A stretch of 64,000 nucleotides of DNA. Origin: Corynebacterium mucifaciens. Its GTDB lineage: Bacteria > Actinomycetota > Actinomycetes > Mycobacteriales > Mycobacteriaceae. A program made the position numbers and the translations under genes. Shown here in pieces: positions 22,986 to 33,386 of this stretch. Each line of letters begins with the position of its first letter. Position 1 is the first letter of the stretch. The DNA lies in the NCBI RefSeq assembly GCF_012396315.1, contig NZ_JAAXPF010000001.1:344115-408114 (forward strand), written 5' to 3'. The notes beneath the pieces are model-generated. The model made no database searches. It worked only from the letters and a program-made list of their open reading frames with translations, and had not been told where the DNA came from.

Positions 22986-24389
22986 TTATTTGTTTTCGGG
23001 CTTGACAGCGGGGAACTCGCCGGTCTTGTACATCTCCTCGTAGGACTCCCAGTGGATCGAGTCGCCCGGGGTTTCAGGAGCGCCATCGTAGGCTTTGGAC
23101 TCAGGGTTGAGGGCGGGCACGTCCTTGAGGTCGAAATCGCTGGAGGGGTTCGCGTGCAGGTCGGCGGCGACCTCTTCCTGCACGGACTGCCACAGTTCCT
23201 GGTCGCCGACGTGCGAGTCGGAGGCGAGCTCGTCCACCTCGGCGCGTTCGGCGCGGGTCAGGTCGTCAGACTCCGGGTTCAGCTGCGTCTCAGCCAGCTC
23301 GGCGAGGCGCTCGCGGCGGCCCGTCTCGTCCTGGATGTTCTCACGGCCGCGGAACCACGCGACACCCATGACAATGGCAAGAACCAAACCGAGGTAGCCC
23401 AGCACCGGGTAGACCCAGCCGACCAGGTCCGCGAAGCCGATGAACGACAGCGCGAACCCGATGAGCACAACAACGGCGTAGTAGAGGCGGAACTTCCCGG
23501 GATTGTCATGGCTCAGGCGGCGGCTCAGGGCGTAAAAGAGCCCGACGGCGGTGTTGTAAATCATCAGGTAGATGACGATCGACACGAACACGCCAACGGT
23601 CGGGTGCATGTTGTCGAACACCTTGAGCAGCGGCAGGTCGGAGCCCATGACGTGCTCCATGTTCATGAACAGCACGAACGTGAGGATGAGCAGCAGAACC
23701 GCAAACATGATGCCGCCGAGGAGGCCGCCCTTACCGGCCTGTGCCGGGTTCATGTGGGAGCCCGCGAAGACGAGCATCATGGAGGTGTCCATGATCATCA
23801 CCAGCGTGGCGTAGTTCAGCGCGGTGATCAGCCAGTTGTCGAAGGTGCCGGAGGCGTGCGGGTTGGTCTGTGCGATCTCGTTGATCTGGCCGACGTTATC
23901 CGGCATGTCGGTGAGCGTGATCACGAACGCGGCGAGCAGGCAGATGATCAGCAGCGGCGTGATAAAGGAGATCACGCTGGTCAGCTTGTCCACGTCCAGC
24001 AGACCGGACAGGAGCAGCAGCACCACCATGATGGCGGACCCGACCCAGGTAGGCAGGCCGAACTGCTGCTCGAGGTTCGCGCCGGCGCCGGCCACCATGA
24101 CAAAGCCGATGCAGAACAGCGTGAACATGGTGGTAATGTCCATGTACTTTGCAATCCACGGGCGCGAGACGCTCTTGAACACCGCGCTGTGGTCATCCGC
24201 CAAGTAGTACGAGCCCAGCTGGTAGACCCAGCCACTGAACACGGCGATGGTGATACCGGCGATGGCGGCACCCACAATGCCCCAGTAGCCGAACGACAGG
24301 AAGTACTGGATCACCTCCTGGCCCGATGCGAAGCCCGCGCCGACGGTGAGGCCCACCAGCGCTAGGGCGACTTTGAATGTTTTACCCAT
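22986..24389 (-). CDS. YkvI-type integral membrane protein (APC-superfamily transporter)
   Basis: 467 residues: about 10-11 hydrophobic segments up to residue 345, then a 120-residue acidic, charged cytoplasmic tail. The N-terminus GLTVGAGFASGQEVIQYF is the signature of the YkvI family, related to sodium-coupled amino-acid carriers. The acidic tail is unusual for transporters and may bind a partner. ATG at 24389 behind GAGG; an earlier TTG overlaps the ribosome site. The substrate is unknown. Confidence 0.82.
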   Translation of the reverse strand: MGKTFKVALALVGLTVGAGFASGQEVIQYFLSFGYWGIVGAAIAGITIAVFSGWVYQLGSYYLADDHSAVFKSVSRPWIAKYMDITTMFTLFCIGFVMVAGAGANLEQQFGLPTWVGSAIMVVLLLLSGLLDVDKLTSVISFITPLLIICLLAAFVITLTDMPDNVGQINEIAQTNPHASGTFDNWLITALNYATLVMIMDTSMMLVFAGSHMNPAQAGKGGLLGGIMFAVLLLILTFVLFMNMEHVMGSDLPLLKVFDNMHPTVGVFVSIVIYLMIYNTAVGLFYALSRRLSHDNPGKFRLYYAVVVLIGFALSFIGFADLVGWVYPVLGYLGLVLAIVMGVAWFRGRENIQDETGRRERLAELAETQLNPESDDLTRAERAEVDELASDSHVGDQELWQSVQEEVAADLHANPSSDFDLKDVPALNPESKAYDGAPETPGDSIHWESYEEMYKTGEFPAVKPENK

Positions 24390-24570
24390 AATGATCCTCA
24401 ATAGATGTAACAGCGAAAAGAGCGGTCACGACGGTAACAGCAATATGGGGCCAGTGCTAACTGACGTCCACAGGTTTCCGCCGCCAACACCGCAGCGCAC
24501 GGCGGTGCAATTCGCTCACGATCGGCGCGTTACCAAGGAATAGGCAGGTGTTTCGCATAGATTGTTGGGC

Positions 24571-25413
24571 ATGGCTACCAACCCCCGCGATCTCACGCCC
24601 AACGAACAACACGACCTGAGCAACCTGGATGCCCCGGACGTGCCGGACTACTCCGGTGACACCAAGGGCGCCACCGGCGGCCTATACGCCCGTGCCGGTA
24701 AGGCCGCCCCGACCGAGATCTTCCCGCGCAGCGAGCAGAACACCGGCCCGTTGATTCCGGACGCCCCGGCAGATACTGCGACGTTTCAGGCGCCGACGGA
24801 AACAGTGGCGGTGGACCGTGAGCCGGCCTACGCGGTGGATGCCACCGAGCCCGTTTACACGGAGCCCGTGGAAACTGTCGTAGCAACGGAAGACGCTCGC
24901 CGCGGCACCACGGATTTCGGTTTGTTCTTGCTGCGCCTCGCGTTGGGCGCGTTTCTGATCATCGACTCGATTGGCACGTTCTTCCGCCTCGGCGGCAACG
25001 AGGGGATTTCCGGCCTGGAATCCGCGTACGCCAACTACCCCTACGGGGACGCGTTGGCCGTAATGGTGCCCACCCTTGAGCTCGCGGCAGGCGTGTTCAT
25101 CGTGCTCGGCCTGCTCACACCAGTGGCAGCGCTCGTCGCGATTGTGGTGACCGGGTTCACGACCCTGCATGCCTTCGACACCCAGACGGATGGCTTCAAC
25201 GTCTTTGCGTGGTCACCGGAAACGTGGGTGCCGGTCATGCTGCTTGCTGCGTCCCTCGCCGTGCAGTTCACCGGCCCGGGCCGTTACGGTGTCGACGCTT
25301 CCCGTGGCTGGGCGAAGCGACCGCTAGCCTCGAGCTGGATCTGCGCCCTGATCGGCCTGGTGGCGGCCGGGCTGATCTGGTGGTTCGGCACCGAGATCAA
25401 CCCGTTCGCCTAA
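24571..25413 (+). CDS. DoxX-family membrane protein with long N-terminal tail
   Basis: 280 residues. Residues 1-110 are a disordered, Pro/Thr/Glu-rich tail with repeated TEPV-like stretches; residues 115-280 form a four-helix DoxX domain (FLLRLALGAFLIIDS, GVFIVLGLLTPVAAL). DoxX proteins are linked to redox balance in mycobacteria. ATG at 24571, with TAGATT ending 7 bases before it. The stop is directly adjacent to the ilvD stop on the other strand. Confidence 0.8.
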   Translation: MATNPRDLTPNEQHDLSNLDAPDVPDYSGDTKGATGGLYARAGKAAPTEIFPRSEQNTGPLIPDAPADTATFQAPTETVAVDREPAYAVDATEPVYTEPVETVVATEDARRGTTDFGLFLLRLALGAFLIIDSIGTFFRLGGNEGISGLESAYANYPYGDALAVMVPTLELAAGVFIVLGLLTPVAALVAIVVTGFTTLHAFDTQTDGFNVFAWSPETWVPVMLLAASLAVQFTGPGRYGVDASRGWAKRPLASSWICALIGLVAAGLIWWFGTEINPFA

Positions 25414-27252
25414 TTAATCAACCTGGCGCACCGCGCCCTTGTCGGCGCTGGTGGCCATTTTTGCGTACGCGCGCAAGGCCTTCGACACCTCACGGACGCG
25501 GTTCGGCGTCCACGGTTTGTCGGAGGCTTCCATCGCTTCGCGGCGCTTACGCAGCTCCGCTTCGTCCACATCCAGCTTCAGCTCGCGGTTAGCAACCGAA
25601 ATGGCGATGGTGTCGCCGTTCTCGATGAGCCCGATCAGGCCTCCAGCGGCAGCTTCGGGAGAGATGTGGCCGATGGACAGGCCCGACGTGCCGCCGGAGA
25701 ATCGGCCGTCGGTGATCAAAGCGCACTTCTTGCCCAGGCCGGCTCCCTTGAGGAACGAGGTGGGGTGGAGCATCTCCTGCATGCCCGGACCACCTGCGGG
25801 TCCCTCGTAGCGGATCACCACGACCTCGCCTTCGAGCACCTCGCGGTTGAGGATCATGGATACCGCCTGCTCCTGGGAATCCACCACGCGGGCAGGCCCG
25901 GAAAACTCCCACAGGCCTTCTTCCACGCCGGCGGTCTTCAAGATCGCGCCGTCCGGGGCGAGGTTGCCACGAAGCACCACGAGGCCGCCGTCGGAAGTGA
26001 AGGGGTGCTCGACGTCGTGGATCACGCCGTTGTGGGCGTCTGTGTCCAAGTCGGACCACCGGGCGCTCTGGGAGAACGCCTTCGTGGTGCGCTGCCCGCC
26101 GGGTGCGGCGTGGTACAGCTCCACGGCCTCGTCGGTGGCGCTGCCGCCGCGGATGTCCCAGTCGGCGAGCCACTCGTTGAGCGACGGGTACGCGATGGAG
26201 TGCACATCTTCGTGCAGGAGGCCTGCCCGGTTGAGCTCGCCCAGGATCGCGGGGATGCCTCCCGCTCGGTGGACATCTTCCACGTGGGCGTCGCCGTTGG
26301 GCGCGGCCTTGGACAGGCACGGGATCTGGTGCGACAGCTCGTCGATATCCGAGAGGTCGAAATCGATCTCGCCCTCCTGGGCGGCCGCGAGGATGTGCAG
26401 GATGGTGTTGGTGGACCCGCCCATGGCCATGTCCAGCGACATCGCGTTGCGGAACGCGCGCTCGTTTGCCACATTGCGCGGCAGGACGGATTCGTCGCCC
26501 TGGCCGTAGTAGCGCTCGCAGAGCTCCATGATGGTGCGGCCTGCCTTCTCAAACAGGCCGCGCCGCGCGGTGTGGGTGGCCAGGGTGGTGCCGTTGCCGG
26601 GCAGCGACAGGCCGAGCGCTTCCGTCAGGCAGTTCATGGAGTTCGCGGTGAACATGCCGGAGCACGACCCGCAGGTGGGGCAGGCGTTGTTGGCGATGCT
26701 GTCCAGCTCGGCATCCGTGACATCGTCGTTGGCGGACAGCGAGATTGCGTCGATGAGGTCGGACTTCGGCTTGGTCACCCCACCGACCGAAAACGCCTTG
26801 CCGGCCTCCATCGGGCCGCCGGAGACGAACACGGCCGGGATGTTCAGGCGCATCGCGGCGTTGAGCATGCCCGGGGTGATCTTGTCGCAGTTGGAGATGC
26901 ACACCATCGCGTCCACGGTATGGGCGTTGACCATGTACTCGACGCTGTCGGTGATGATCTCGCGCGAGGGGAGGGAATAGAGCATTCCGGAGTGGCCCAT
27001 GGCGATGCCGTCGTCCACAGCGATGGTGTTGAACTCTTTGGGGACGCCGCCGGCGGCGCGCACGGCCTCGGCGACGATGTCGCCCACTTCCTTCAGGTGG
27101 ACGTGGCCGGGCACGAACTGCGTGTAGGAGTTCACGATGGCCACGATGGGCTTGCCAAACTCGTTTTCGCCGGTGCCGGTTGCGCGCCACAGGGCGCGGG
27201 CGCCTGCGGCCTGACGGCCGACGGTGGTGACGCGTGAGCGAAGCGGAATCAC
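25414..27252 (-). CDS. ilvD: Dihydroxy-acid dehydratase
   Basis: 612 residues, standard length. Key features: the [13 protein letters not shown] segment and [19 protein letters not shown] (cysteines of the Fe-S cluster), and [19 protein letters not shown] near the C-terminus. It dehydrates dihydroxy acids to the keto acid precursors of valine, isoleucine and leucine. GTG start at 27252 behind AAGGAG, which gives the conserved [11 protein letters not shown] opening. It follows the PH-domain gene by 4 bases and is probably cotranscribed. It is read away from ilvBNC. Confidence 0.96.
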   Translation of the reverse strand: MIPLRSRVTTVGRQAAGARALWRATGTGENEFGKPIVAIVNSYTQFVPGHVHLKEVGDIVAEAVRAAGGVPKEFNTIAVDDGIAMGHSGMLYSLPSREIITDSVEYMVNAHTVDAMVCISNCDKITPGMLNAAMRLNIPAVFVSGGPMEAGKAFSVGGVTKPKSDLIDAISLSANDDVTDAELDSIANNACPTCGSCSGMFTANSMNCLTEALGLSLPGNGTTLATHTARRGLFEKAGRTIMELCERYYGQGDESVLPRNVANERAFRNAMSLDMAMGGSTNTILHILAAAQEGEIDFDLSDIDELSHQIPCLSKAAPNGDAHVEDVHRAGGIPAILGELNRAGLLHEDVHSIAYPSLNEWLADWDIRGGSATDEAVELYHAAPGGQRTTKAFSQSARWSDLDTDAHNGVIHDVEHPFTSDGGLVVLRGNLAPDGAILKTAGVEEGLWEFSGPARVVDSQEQAVSMILNREVLEGEVVVIRYEGPAGGPGMQEMLHPTSFLKGAGLGKKCALITDGRFSGGTSGLSIGHISPEAAAGGLIGLIENGDTIAISVANRELKLDVDEAELRKRREAMEASDKPWTPNRVREVSKALRAYAKMATSADKGAVRQVD

Positions 27253-27256
27253 GGTG

Positions 27257-27805
27257 TTACTCCTTAGTATCGGGTGTGGTCTCAGATGCAGCAGGGCGCG
27301 GGCCCGGCAGGTCTGGGTGGGCGGCGACATATTCGTCGTACTCTTCGCGGCTGAGCAGCACCTTGTTGCCGCCCTTATCGACGATCTCGTACTTGCCGTC
27401 CGCAGCCTCGTGGGCCGCGGTGATGACATCAGTAATACGGCCGTTCGACGCCTCGGCGAGATCCGGCAAAGAGTTAAAGGTCACGCCGGGCAGCGGGTGC
27501 TCCGTGCCGCTCGCCGTCACAGCGTTGACGGACATGCCTGTGAACGAAAGCCCGGAAAGATCCCGCCACGGTAACGTGACGTTTTTGCGGAAGAGGTACT
27601 TCGCGGTGATGCCGCGGTCGTCGACGGTGGTGGAGGAGGCTAGGACCCACGCCAGCCAGAGAGCAGGAAAAATGAGCAGCCACGCCAGGTACTTCGGTGC
27701 CCAGAGGATGCCCATGAGCGCGATACCGGTTGCAATCACGATGGCGAGGATGTGTTCTCTCGTCGGTCTGAAAACGTGCGGGTTGCGTTCCGGCGTGCCA
27801 GTCAT
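27257..27805 (-). CDS. PH-domain membrane protein, Cfp6-like
   Basis: 182 residues: two adjacent hydrophobic segments (about 18-34 and 38-56), then a bacterial PH domain ([23 protein letters not shown], quoted in parts: [19 protein letters not shown]) and a charged C-terminal tail. The M. tuberculosis relative Cfp6 also lies next to ilvB, so the linkage to branched-chain genes is old. Function unknown. It is the first gene of the leftward ilvD unit. Confidence 0.8.
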   Translation of the reverse strand: MTGTPERNPHVFRPTREHILAIVIATGIALMGILWAPKYLAWLLIFPALWLAWVLASSTTVDDRGITAKYLFRKNVTLPWRDLSGLSFTGMSVNAVTASGTEHPLPGVTFNSLPDLAEASNGRITDVITAAHEAADGKYEIVDKGGNKVLLSREEYDEYVAAHPDLPGPRPAASETTPDTKE

Positions 27806-27895
27806 AGTTGGCGATGGTAGTCACCTTTGGGGCGTCGATAGGAAATAGCCCAACATTCACGTGAATAAAAACCCGCGCGACACCACCACGGGAAG

Positions 27896-27901
27896 TAATC
27901 T
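27896..27901 (+). promoter_or_regulatory. -10 hexamer of the ilvBNC leader transcript
   Basis: TAATCT ends 7 bases before the GTG of the leader peptide, so the leader peptide itself would be read from a leaderless mRNA. Confidence 0.5.
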
Positions 27902-27908
27902 TTTCCAC

Positions 27909-27959
27909 GTGATCAACGAGCGACTTGTAATTATCGTATCCCGACGGCGCTTGCCGTAG
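27909..27959 (+). CDS. ilvL: ilvBNC leader peptide (attenuation)
   Basis: A 16-codon frame, GTG to TAG, encoding MINERLVIIVSRRRLP. Five branched-chain codons occur in a row (Leu-Val-Ile-Ile-Val). The known C. glutamicum ilv leader, MTIIRLVVVTARRLP, has the same design and the same RRLP ending. When charged tRNA for Leu, Val or Ile is scarce, the ribosome should stall here and let transcription pass the terminator at 27991. A perfect small hairpin (ACGGC, loop GCTT, GCCGT; 27944-27957) overlaps the last codons and can act as the pause structure. Confidence 0.85.
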   Translation: MINERLVIIVSRRRLP

Positions 27960-27990
27960 CGGGTGCGTTTTACTACGCCGCTCACAGAAC

Positions 27991-28031
27991 AAGCGCCCTC
28001 GAGAGCTCGACGCTCGTCGGGGGCTTTTCTT
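27991..28031 (+). terminator. ilvBNC attenuator terminator
   Basis: AAGCGCCC at 27991-27998 can pair with GGGGGC at 28019-28024, with a bulge, and is followed by TTTTCTT. It sits between the leader peptide and ilvB, where an attenuator is expected. The stretch 27957-27982 (AGCGG, CGT and ACGCCGCT) can form a competing hairpin. Confidence 0.7.
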
Positions 28032-28082
28032 GTTCGAGATCGCGATGTAGACGATTTTGGACCGAGCAAGGAGCCTTCAACC

Positions 28083-29909
28083 GTGGCAGCTTCAGAGAAA
28101 CGAAAGCCCGAACGCATCACAGGCGCGGACGCCGTCGTTCGCAGTCTTGAGGAACTTGGCACGGAGATGGTGTTTGGTCTACCCGGCGGCGCGGTGCTTC
28201 CGCTTTACGACGCGCTGTTCCGCGCCCAGAAGCTGCGGCACGTGCTGGTGCGCCACGAGCAGGGGGCGGGCCACGCGGCTGAGGGGTACGCAGTCGCGTC
28301 CGGCAAGGTGGGCGTCTGCATCGCCACCTCCGGACCCGGGGCGACGAACCTGGTGACGCCAATTGCGGACGCGTACCTGGACTCCGTGCCGATGGTCGCC
28401 ATCACCGGACAGGTTGGCTCGCCGCTGCTGGGCACCGACGCGTTCCAGGAGGCGGATATCCGCGGAATCACCATGCCAATCACCAAGCACAACTTCATGG
28501 TGACCAAGGCAGAAGACATTCCCCGGGCGATCGCCGCCGCCTTTCACATCGCATCCACCGGGCGGCCGGGCCCGGTGCTGGTGGACATCCCAAAGGACGT
28601 CCAAAACGCTGAGGTCGATTTCACCTGGCCGCCGGCGGTCGACCTGCCGGGATACAAGCCGAACACGAAACCGCACAACCGCCAGATCGCGCAGGCGGCG
28701 AAGATGATCGCCAAGGCCGACCGGCCGGTGCTCTACATCGGCGGCGGCGTGGTGAAAGCGAACGCCCACAAGCAGCTCGCCGAGTTCGTGGAGGCCACGG
28801 GCATCCCGGTGGCGACCACGCTGATGGCGCTCGGTGCGTTGCCGCAGTCCCACCCGCTGTACTTGGGCATGCCGGGCATGCACGGCACGGTGCCCGCCGT
28901 CGGCGCCTTCCAAGAATCGGATCTGCTGATCGCCATCGGCGCGCGTTTCGACGATCGCGTCACGGGTGACACTGACACGTTCGCCCCCCACGCAAAGGTG
29001 ATCCACGCCGACATCGACCCGGCAGAGGTGGGAAAGATCCGTGCCGTGGACGTGCCGATTGTCGGCGACGCCAAGCGCGTTTTGTCCGAGCTGACGGACT
29101 ATTTCGTGGAGAGCGGCAAGGTCAAGGCCCCCAGCATCGATCCGTGGATCGCGCGCCTGCAGGATCTGAAGGAGCGGTTCCCCCGCGGCTACGAGTCAAA
29201 TGCGGACGGCTCGCTCGCTCCGCAGTTCGTTCTCGAGACGCTGTCGAAGGTTGCCGGGCACGACGCGATCTACGTTTCCGGCGTGGGGCAGCACCAAATG
29301 TGGTCCGCGCAGTTCATCGACTACGAAAAGCCCCGGCACTGGATCAACTCCGGCGGCGCGGGCACGATGGGTTTCTCCATCCCCGCTGCGATGGGCGCGA
29401 AGGCGGCCAACCCGGACGCGGAGGTGTGGGCCATCGACGGCGACGGCTGCTTCCAGATGACCAACCAGGAGATCACCACCGCCGCGCTGGAGGGGTTCCC
29501 CATCAAGGTGGCCCTGATCAATAACGGCAACCTGGGCATGGTGCGCCAGTGGCAAACCCTGTTCTACGAGGGCAACTATTCGCACACGAAGCTCGGCGGC
29601 GAAGTCTACGTCCCGGATTTTGTGAAGCTGTCCGAGGCGCTTGGCGCCGTGTCCTTCCGCGTCACATCCGAGGACGAGGTGGAGGACGCGATCCAACGCG
29701 CCCGCGAGATCAACGATCGCCCCGTTGTGGTGGAATTCGTCGTGGGAGAGGACTCCCAAGTCTGGCCGATGATCGCGGCAGGCACCTCCAACTCCGAGAT
29801 CGAGTACGCGCGCGGCCTGCGCCCGTTCTTCGGCGAGGAGGAGTCCGCGGCGGAGACGCCTGAGGCCATCAACGACACCATCGAAGCCCTCGAGCAGGAG
29901 GAGAACTAA
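28083..29909 (+). CDS. ilvB: Acetolactate synthase large subunit
   Basis: 608 residues. ThDP enzyme of the acetohydroxyacid synthase type: [14 protein letters not shown], the catalytic glutamate in [15 protein letters not shown], the FAD region TLMALG, and the ThDP motif [11 protein letters not shown]. It makes acetolactate and acetohydroxybutyrate, the first common step to Val, Leu and Ile. The GTG at 28083 follows AAGGAG by 9 bases. First gene of ilvBNC, controlled by the attenuator before it. Confidence 0.97.
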   Translation: MAASEKRKPERITGADAVVRSLEELGTEMVFGLPGGAVLPLYDALFRAQKLRHVLVRHEQGAGHAAEGYAVASGKVGVCIATSGPGATNLVTPIADAYLDSVPMVAITGQVGSPLLGTDAFQEADIRGITMPITKHNFMVTKAEDIPRAIAAAFHIASTGRPGPVLVDIPKDVQNAEVDFTWPPAVDLPGYKPNTKPHNRQIAQAAKMIAKADRPVLYIGGGVVKANAHKQLAEFVEATGIPVATTLMALGALPQSHPLYLGMPGMHGTVPAVGAFQESDLLIAIGARFDDRVTGDTDTFAPHAKVIHADIDPAEVGKIRAVDVPIVGDAKRVLSELTDYFVESGKVKAPSIDPWIARLQDLKERFPRGYESNADGSLAPQFVLETLSKVAGHDAIYVSGVGQHQMWSAQFIDYEKPRHWINSGGAGTMGFSIPAAMGAKAANPDAEVWAIDGDGCFQMTNQEITTAALEGFPIKVALINNGNLGMVRQWQTLFYEGNYSHTKLGGEVYVPDFVKLSEALGAVSFRVTSEDEVEDAIQRAREINDRPVVVEFVVGEDSQVWPMIAAGTSNSEIEYARGLRPFFGEEESAAETPEAINDTIEALEQEEN

Positions 29910-29911
29910 AC

Positions 29912-30430
29912 ATGGCTGACCAAGAAACCATCACCCGCCACACGCTGTCGGTGCTCGTTGACGACGTCGACGGCATCATCACCCGCGTCACCGCGCTGTT
30001 CACGCGCCGCGGCTACAACCTGGTGTCGCTCGTTTCCGCGAAGACGGCGGCAGATGGCATCAACCGCTTGACGGTGGTCGTCGACGCGACGGAGCACGCC
30101 GTCGAGCAGATCACCAAGCAGCTCTACAAGCTCATCCAGGTGCACAAGGTGCTTGAGCTTGACGACGCCACGTCGGTGGGAAGGCAGCTGCTTTTGGTCA
30201 AGGTGAAGGCAGACAACCTGACGCGCCCACAGGTGGTGGATGCGGCGAACCTCTTCCGTGCGCGCGTGATCGACGTGTCGGTTGACTCGGTAATCATCGA
30301 GGCCACCGGCAACTCCGCGAAACTGAAGGCGTTCCTCGAGGTGATGGAAACCTTCGGCATTCGCGAACTCGCTCGCTCTGGCGCTGTCGCGCTTTCCCGC
30401 GGGGCCAAGACGATGGCAAAGGGCGACTAA
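29912..30430 (+). CDS. ilvN: Acetolactate synthase small (regulatory) subunit
   Basis: 172 residues. The N-terminal ACT domain (HTLSVLVDDVDGIITRVTALF) binds valine and gives feedback inhibition; a second ACT-like half follows (LLLVKVKADNLTRPQ). It starts 2 bases after the ilvB stop, so the two subunits are made together. Confidence 0.96.
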   Translation: MADQETITRHTLSVLVDDVDGIITRVTALFTRRGYNLVSLVSAKTAADGINRLTVVVDATEHAVEQITKQLYKLIQVHKVLELDDATSVGRQLLLVKVKADNLTRPQVVDAANLFRARVIDVSVDSVIIEATGNSAKLKAFLEVMETFGIRELARSGAVALSRGAKTMAKGD

Positions 30431-30457
30431 ATCCGCAACCCCGAACGGCAGTTGTGT

Positions 30458-31521
<1,064 letters not shown>

Positions 31522-31542
31522 CCCCCTTCTCGGCGAGCTTTT

Positions 31543-31574
31543 ACGGCAGGACCACTCCGGTCCTGCCGTGTTTT
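31543..31574 (+). terminator. Terminator of the ilvBNC operon
   Basis: Perfect 11-bp stem ACGGCAGGACC / GGTCCTGCCGT with a 5-base loop, followed by GTTTT. Confidence 0.9.
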
Positions 31575-31600
31575 GCTGCCCGGGTCGGCACAAACAAATA

Positions 31601-31631
31601 CCCCGCGCGTCCGAAAACGGGCTGCGCGGGG
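31601..31631 (-). terminator. Terminator of the gene at 31658-32191
   Basis: CCCCGCGC (31601-31608) pairs with GCGCGGGG (31624-31631). On the minus strand the hairpin is followed by TATTTGTTTG. Confidence 0.65.
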
Positions 31632-31657
31632 TGGTCTCGCTGACGAGCGTGGTGCGA

Positions 31658-32191
31658 CTAGTTGGTCGCCGGAGCCTCGGACGGTGCGAGGGTGTCGGTG
31701 ACCTCGTCGACGATCTCGGTCTGGGTGACCGTGTCGTCGGCTGCGCTCTCGTCGGCAGCGGAGGACTCGGTTGCGGCGTCGTCCTCGACGGTGGTGGTCT
31801 CGGAGACAACCTCGGTAGCCGCGGTGGTGGTGGAGGTTTCGGTGGTGCCCTCGTCGTCGTTGCCGGAGAACAGCGACCACAGGAGCCACAGCAGCAGCAG
31901 TGCGACGATGATACCGAGCAGCCACTTCCACCAGCCGCCGCCGTTGTTCTCCTCGGTCACAGCGGTGGAGCCGGAGGTGGAGCGAGCCGGGGTAGCGGTG
32001 GTGCGCTCGGTGTTGGTGCCCTGAACGCGGGTGGTGCCGGCCGGGTCGACGTCCGCGTCCTTAGTGCCGCGGAGGTCGTTGACCTTATCCTTGCCGAGGT
32101 TCTTGGCGTCCTCGATCTTGCCCTCGTCAAAGTCCTTTGCGCCGTTGGCAATGTCCTTGGGGTTGCGGTTCGGATCGTTCGGGTTCGTCAT
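31658..32191 (-). CDS. Single-pass membrane protein with low-complexity flanks, unknown
   Basis: 177 residues. A hydrophilic, Asn/Asp/Lys-rich N-terminal half ends in NNGGGWWKW, then one helix of about 20 leucine-rich residues, then a Thr/Ser/Glu/Ala-rich acidic tail of 65 residues. The layout suggests one membrane helix with a flexible, perhaps cell-wall-spanning tail. No family recognised. ATG behind AAAGGAA; own terminator downstream. Similar small proteins occur next to ilvC-serA in other corynebacteria, but I cannot name them. Confidence 0.7.
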   Translation of the reverse strand: MTNPNDPNRNPKDIANGAKDFDEGKIEDAKNLGKDKVNDLRGTKDADVDPAGTTRVQGTNTERTTATPARSTSGSTAVTEENNGGGWWKWLLGIIVALLLLWLLWSLFSGNDDEGTTETSTTTAATEVVSETTTVEDDAATESSAADESAADDTVTQTEIVDEVTDTLAPSEAPATN

Positions 32192-32459
32192 CCTAAATTC
32201 CTTTCGTGCTAATTCACATGCTGGCTAGCGTCCGCGAAGGCAGCGTGGCTGTGCCAGCATTCTCCGTGAACACCCACCAACTGTAACAAAGAACTGGCAG
32301 CTGCCTCCGCGAATCGTGTGGTATTCCGAGCCGGACCAGCGGCGTTTTCGCTGTACTTGGAGCTGCAAGCGGTCTTACTGCAGTGATTTTCAATTAGTTG
32401 TCAATAAGGATTGCGGCGGATACCGTTGGTCGTCGATACGCATTGCGAAGGGAGCTCGA

Positions 32460-33371
32460 ATGCACGACCACGCCCACGATCACGGTCAACACGGACACGG
32501 TGGCCCGGCAGCCTCCCGGCGAGCGTTGAGCGCGGCGCTCGGCATCACGGGGGTCGTATTCGTTGCGGAAGTTGTCGGCGGCGTGCTCTCCGGGTCGATG
32601 GCGCTTCTGGCCGACGCGATGCACATGCTTTCCGATGCCGCGGGGTTGATCATCTCCCTCGTCGCCATCGTTGTGGGGCAGCGGGCTGCGTCGGCGACGG
32701 CGACGTACGGTCACCGGCGCGTTGAGGTGCTGGCGGCACTGATCAACGCGGTGGCGGTGCTATCCATTTCAGTGTGGATCGTCGTCGAAGCGGTGCGGAG
32801 GCTGCGAGACCCGCAGCCCGTGGAAACCGGCCCAATGATGGTGATTGCCGTGATCGGTTTGCTTGCTAACGCCGCCTCCGCATGGGTGCTATCGCGTCAC
32901 CGCGAGGGGTCCATCAACGTGCAGGGTGCGTACCTGCATGTGCTTGTGGATATGTTCGGCTCGGTGGCAGTGTTGGCCGCCGGAGCGGTGATCGCGCTTA
33001 CCGGGTTTACTGGGGCCGACGTGATTGCCTCGCTTGTCATCGCCGCGCTGGTGCTACCGCGCGCCTGGCAGCTGATGGTGCGCTCTGCACGCGTCATGCT
33101 GGAGCACGTGCCGGCTGGCTTCGATGTTGCAGAGGTGGAGCGGGCGCTCGGTAATGTCGGCGGCGCCGCGGGAACCCACGACCTGCACCTATGGTCGCTT
33201 GACGGGGTGAGTGTGATCGCCACCGTCCACGTCGTAGCCGCTCCCGGGGTGGACAGGGACCTGCTCTTAGACCGCGTCCAACACGCTTTGGCTGGCCTCG
33301 GGGTGGAGCACGCCACAGTGCAAATTGAGCCTCCGGAGCACATCTCGCACGAGACGGTGTGCGAACTCTGA
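32460..33371 (+). CDS. Cation diffusion facilitator (zinc/cadmium exporter type)
   Basis: 303 residues. His-rich start (HDHAHDHGQHGHGG), six transmembrane helices, the two metal-binding HxxxD motifs in ADAMHMLSDAAG (helix II) and HVLVDMFGSV (helix V), and a C-terminal ferredoxin-like domain. This is the Zn-CDF layout: zinc (possibly cadmium) is exported in exchange for protons. The start at 32460 has GGGAG upstream. The 268 bases before it are A/T-richer than the surroundings and may hold a metal-responsive operator, but I see no clear palindrome. Confidence 0.9.
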   Translation: MHDHAHDHGQHGHGGPAASRRALSAALGITGVVFVAEVVGGVLSGSMALLADAMHMLSDAAGLIISLVAIVVGQRAASATATYGHRRVEVLAALINAVAVLSISVWIVVEAVRRLRDPQPVETGPMMVIAVIGLLANAASAWVLSRHREGSINVQGAYLHVLVDMFGSVAVLAAGAVIALTGFTGADVIASLVIAALVLPRAWQLMVRSARVMLEHVPAGFDVAEVERALGNVGGAAGTHDLHLWSLDGVSVIATVHVVAAPGVDRDLLLDRVQHALAGLGVEHATVQIEPPEHISHETVCEL

Positions 33372-33386
33372 TCTACCCTTGGCTCC

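Noticed and set aside
25666..27237. 523-codon frame antisense to ilvD
   Set aside because: Shadow of ilvD codon bias; no recognisable domain.
27857..28162. 101-codon minus-strand frame across the ilv leader
   Set aside because: The plus strand shows a leader peptide, hairpins and the ilvB ribosome site here; the minus frame has no ribosome site and ends inside the PH-gene side region.
32381..32420. A/T-rich stretch before the CDF gene as a Zur box
   Set aside because: Only one half (ATTTTCAAT) resembles known sites; the second half does not pair, so I do not call an operator.
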